From assembly GCA_034096865.1 (NCBI GenBank), contig JAWQFJ010009809.1, forward strand, positions 57,501 to 121,500: a stretch of 64,000 bases of DNA, read 5' to 3'. The DNA comes from Theodoxus fluviatilis (lineage: Eukaryota; Mollusca; Gastropoda; Cycloneritida; Neritidae). This document shows, piece by piece, positions 13,041 to 64,000 of the stretch; the stretch's first letter is position 1; every line of letters begins with the position of its first letter. The translations under genes were made by a program, and so were the position numbers. The notes beneath the pieces were generated by a model that worked only from the letters and a program-made list of their open reading frames with translations, did not search any database and had not been told where the DNA came from.

Positions 13041-14717
13041 GCCCCGTCTTCTCCCCCTTCCTTTCTGTTTCCACCAGTGTGACTCAAGGGTGAAGAACTC
13101 AGGAAAACCAGCTGCCTCAGTCATTGCCAGAGTGGAGCCTTAACTGCCAGATCAGCAGCCATGCTTTTTAAGCTTCCACTACACTGGCAAGAACACATCT
13201 CTTCTTCCTTCCCTGGTAAACACAGCATTTCTCCCCCACCTCTACCACTCCTCCACTGGCTCTACTCTACAGCTGCCGATTTAGGGATAAACACCAGGCC
13301 TGGCTAAACCAGATAGCTTCCATCCCAAAAAACCACAGCTGGAGTCACAAACAAGCCTGACCCAACCTGTAGATCTGATCTTGCAAACCTCACTGCCACT
13401 TCAAGGTGGGCACAGGAGAGGAGCAGGAGGAGGTAATCATGGGGGCTGGGGGTAACATGGAAATGGGGGTGGAGGGTGGGGGGTAGGGTGGGGGCATGGG
13501 AGTGAATGATGTAACCCAGACCTGAGAGGTCTTGGAGGATCCGGATACCAATCCAGGATATGTAGGGTGGGAGGTTTATTTGTAGACAGGCTCTGCCTTG
13601 ATTTGTAGGTTAATTCCTCCCACATGCCTAAAATTAATGAGCTGTAAACATCTTGGCAATGGTGCTGTGTGCTCCCAGTTGAAAGTGTTTGTGGTCCGAG
13701 ATAGAGACAAGAGGATGCTTGTAAAGAAGCTTTGGCTGTCCACATCCATCACATCAAGTCAAAAGAGAGTAGCAGGTGAATGAGTTCAAGCACAGGAACT
13801 GGCAAAACACTGCATCCGGCATGAGCCCTGATGAATCAGGTTCCTTGCACTTTGAGGCAAACTGAATCATTAATAAGCACTGGTTCAACCCTGATACTTG
13901 TGTCAATGCAAAACATGAGTAACAATGCAAACAAATGAATTTTTCAGACCTGACGATGTACACGCACATCACAAGGATGTTGCTTTGTGAAAGGGAAATT
14001 TAATCCTGTTTCCTTACGAACACCTAAACAACTTCAGAAATATTTGAAAGGAGTAATGCTTGTTCAAAAGTGCAACGATGACACAGAAAACAGCATTTTG
14101 GTGCTATCAATTAGATGAGTAAAAGACAGATGTGTGGCAAGTTATGAGGCACAGCAACTTCACTATGTTGACAACCACTCCATAAGACTTTCACTACCAG
14201 ACAACTTCCTCATGCTGCAGTCTTTATGCCTTCAAGCCTGCTCCTACAAGCACTCAAGAGTCTGTCCCAATCAGCACCAATGAATATGCAACTGCCACAC
14301 AAATGATAGTAGCTGTATCTTCTGATGTGAGGAGGGGATGACTGATTACTGAAGTCAAACCCAAAACTCAACAAGTTATGATTGAACAATGCAGTCCACC
14401 CTGGTCTAGTGCACAACCCTCTGTACCATGATCAGGTTACCTAGGAAACAGAGGAGATGTTGATCACTATGAAGAGGAAACAGACACTCACAAGTCACTC
14501 CAAACGCTGAAGTTGCACTCCCATGAGAGGCAATGAGCACAGCTAGACTCTGAACCTCACCATGATGGAAGACACAAGCTATACAAGATATAATGGAAAC
14601 TTATACCTACATAGCTTTGCAATGAACACACAACATAATTTCTAGGCATTCATAATGAGGAGCAGATTACAAGAGAGAAAAAATATCAAGTTTCTAAAAG
14701 CCATAATCAATAATGCA

Positions 14718-14718
<1 letters not shown>

Positions 14719-14798
<80 letters not shown>
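14719..14798 (+). repeat. (GA)n microsatellite
   Basis: Uninterrupted GA for 80 bp. Confidence 0.97.
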
Positions 14799-14800
<2 letters not shown>

Positions 14801-15698
14801 TAATAACTCAAAACTCAACATGAAAGAGAAAAGATGAAGTACCAACTATCCAACAGGCTCCATAGTCACTGTACAGGGAACAACAACAACAACAGGCTTG
14901 GCTGCCATCATGCATGAAGAAGAGATGAAAGAACAACCACACACAGTTTTGCATAGCAGCAGTTCCCATATGATGCCAAACATCATCCTGTTTTGATGTC
15001 AGGATGCACTACAGTTTTGATGACTGAAAGTGGAAGACTGCCCGAGCACTTTCAGGATAACATTCCATGGTCGGCAGACCCTACACGGAAGAAATATTTT
15101 CCTTTTTTTATATATAGCATTGTCATCTGTGTATCAAGCATGAGGCATAGAGCTGTAGATAAGTTAAACAAATGAACAAAAAAACTACGCCTCAGTGACT
15201 ACAGAAAAGACTGCTTGAAGAGATTCTGTCACAGTAAACAGAGGACAAACTAGCCAAGCTTAATATCCATAGCAAACACCAAAGCACTGCTGGGAGCAAG
15301 GCAGACAGATGACATGATGCTGTCAATCAAGGATGAAGGGCCAAGAGACAGAGAACAAAACCAACCAACAAAACTAACACCTTAGTTGAATGCAACACAG
15401 ACAATACATGCAACAAAAGAATGGATACTATCACACAAAAGAAGAAATACAAAATTACAAGTCACCAATCATTTCAAAGCCTCCATGCTGGAGTTATTAT
15501 AGGACTTTATGAACTTCACTGTTACTTTTCATCCTGATCAAAATGATTCTGTGCTCATTAGGAAGTGGAGCATTAACTAATCTCTGTAGTTGTGTTTCTG
15601 TACAGAGAATGGCAAGAGTCGTTACACTGAACACACGTCACCAGTTACCAAAAACACTGAAGTCCAGTGCTGTGAAGAACACAGACAAAAAACTGCCA

Positions 15699-15811
<113 letters not shown>

Positions 15812-16502
15812 CAAAATGAGAAGTAACAACAGACACTGGAGATCATGTGCTGGGATCACCAAACCCAAAGCGGCTAGATGTCACCACACAACATTACAAG
15901 GACACAGTTGACCCATAAGTCGATAACACACATCTATGCCATTTTCCTTGAGAACATCAATGAACGTTAAGACAAGGAGTCATAATTCCTGAAAACATGA
16001 AAGCCACCGTCCTGAATACACCACAGATACTGAATAAACACACCCTCAGAATAAAAAGGGAACATTTTCAACAAGTCACAACAAACACTGGAACTCCTGT
16101 GCTGCGACAACAGGCAAAATCAAAAGAAGCCATCATACTGAAGAAATGATTCAATTTTGGTCTTATCACCAATGTGCTTATAACTATGACATCACATTCA
16201 ATAATACTTAGAAAAATGCCACCGTAGCAAAGAAACGACGAGATTCAGTATAAACACCATTTATATTCAGTAGATTCAGAGATTCAGTATAAACAGCATT
16301 TGCTTGTACCAAGACTTGGGGCTCTGTGCCTCACCTACATTGCCTCTCTTACCACGGCATGAAACTGGTTACTGGGTGCTGCACAGTGGAGACCAGGGGT
16401 GAAATTCCCTTTAAATTTCCTTGTAAAAAGACTAAATAAAGACTGTTTTAAAAATAAATAAAGAAAGAAATAAAAACTCCTTCCATCAAATGCAACACTC
16501 AC

Positions 16503-63429
<46,927 letters not shown>

Positions 63430-63436
<7 letters not shown>

Positions 63437-63895
63437 CTGTGTACACATGGACACACTCATTACACACTTCAGCTGTATACACATGAACACACTCACTACA
63501 CACTTCACCATCTGTGTATACATGAACACACTGACACATTTCACCACTTATGTACACATGGACAATCACTACACATTTCAACACCTGTGTACACATGGAC
63601 ACACTCATTACACATTTCTCCATCACCTGTGTAAACACGGACATGTTCATTATACACTTCTCCACCACATGTATACACATGAACACACTCACTACACACT
63701 TCAACATCTGTGTATACATGAACACACTGACACATTTCACCACTTATGTATACAAGGACACTCGCTACACATTTCACCACCTGTGTACACAGGGACACAC
63801 TCGTTACACACTTCATCACTGGTGTATACATGGACCCACTAATGACATTTCACCACTTATGTACACATGAACACTCATACACACTTCACCTGTAT
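63430..63895 (-). repeat. 41-bp-class minisatellite carrying the exon 1 acceptor
   Basis: Units of about 41 bp read TTCACCACCTGTGTACACAT, GGACACACTCATTACACA. The same words form the exon 1 start and its acceptor (CTGTGTACACAG|GTGGTGGAGAAG on the gene strand). Close copies of exon edge plus AG lie at 63488-63505, 63571-63590, 63617-63635 and 63768-63787. Confidence 0.85.
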
Positions 63896-63945
63896 ATGTT
63901 ACAGGGAATAAGAAAATTTAGGGAATAAGCTTAATCCCTGAAATT

Positions 63946-64000
63946 TTAAGGGAATAGGCTTATTCCCCAGTTGAAACAGGGAATAAGCCTATTCCCTTAA
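63946..64000. repeat. Perfect 22-bp inverted repeat at the window end
   Basis: 63946-63967 (TTAAGGGAATAGGCTTATTC...) is the exact reverse complement of 63979-64000, with an 11-base loop. A weaker pair CAGGGA/TCCCTG lies at 63902-63940. Confidence 0.85.

Noticed and set aside
12748..13143. 131-residue plus-strand ORF
   Set aside because: It crosses several units of the degenerate tandem array and has no recognisable domain.
16335..16502. Minus-strand frame beyond exon 36 ending at TAG
   Set aside because: It could be an intron-retained C-terminus, but the sequence does not resemble USP24 and a strong GTGAGT donor precedes it.

Overview
The window is eukaryotic, intron-rich nuclear DNA from an invertebrate animal, most likely a mollusc. 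That placement is an inference from a divergent USP24-type gene, Ty3/gypsy, DIRS-type and CR1/L2-type retroelements, several TTAA- or TA-flanked DNA elements and very heavy dinucleotide repeats. No bacterial, organellar, rRNA, tRNA or CRISPR feature was found.

The only convincing host gene is a ubiquitin-specific protease of the USP24 type (USP9X/USP24 family). It lies on the minus strand and runs from about 63.4 kb (5' side) down to 16.5 kb. I could place 36 internal coding exons whose splice sites and reading phases all join, giving 1,638 consecutive codons. In order they give part of the armadillo-like N-terminal half, a ubiquitin-like segment, the complete catalytic domain (Cys box, QQD box, two zinc-binding CxxC pairs, His box and trailing Asn/Asp motif) and most of the C-terminal helical region. 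The N-terminal exons lie beyond 64.0 kb. The last 150-200 residues expected for the family were not found.

Region by region: 1-16.5 kb holds no clear host gene. It has a foldback element (1.4-2.2 kb), a broken THAP-domain gene (7.2-7.6 kb), one unidentified exon-like ORF on the minus strand (7.95-8.13 kb), a 730-bp purine repeat, a small MITE that shares its core with the foldback, a hairpin-ended element (10.7-11.5 kb) and a degenerate tandem array (12.5-13.0 kb). From 16.5 to 64 kb the USP24 introns carry most of the repeats: a 2.7-kb TIR element (18.85-21.58 kb), an intact Ty3/gypsy element with identical LTRs (35.3-39.9 kb), two piggyBac-like TTAA elements (44.8-45.9 and 53.3-54.3 kb, the second holding a nested MITE), a 5'-truncated LINE (52.2-53.05 kb), a decayed DIRS-type tyrosine-recombinase element (56.7-59.1 kb) and a TA-flanked MITE (59.35-59.97 kb).

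The most unusual pattern is at exon borders. Exon 24 (29117-29236) lies between two different minisatellites: one repeats its splice donor and the other repeats its splice acceptor. Exon 1 has a third array that repeats its acceptor, exon 10 sits between a 20-copy and a 14-copy array, and the donor of exon 13 is supplied by a GT microsatellite. One intron appears to use a GC-AG boundary. Exon numbers are within-window numbers in transcript order.
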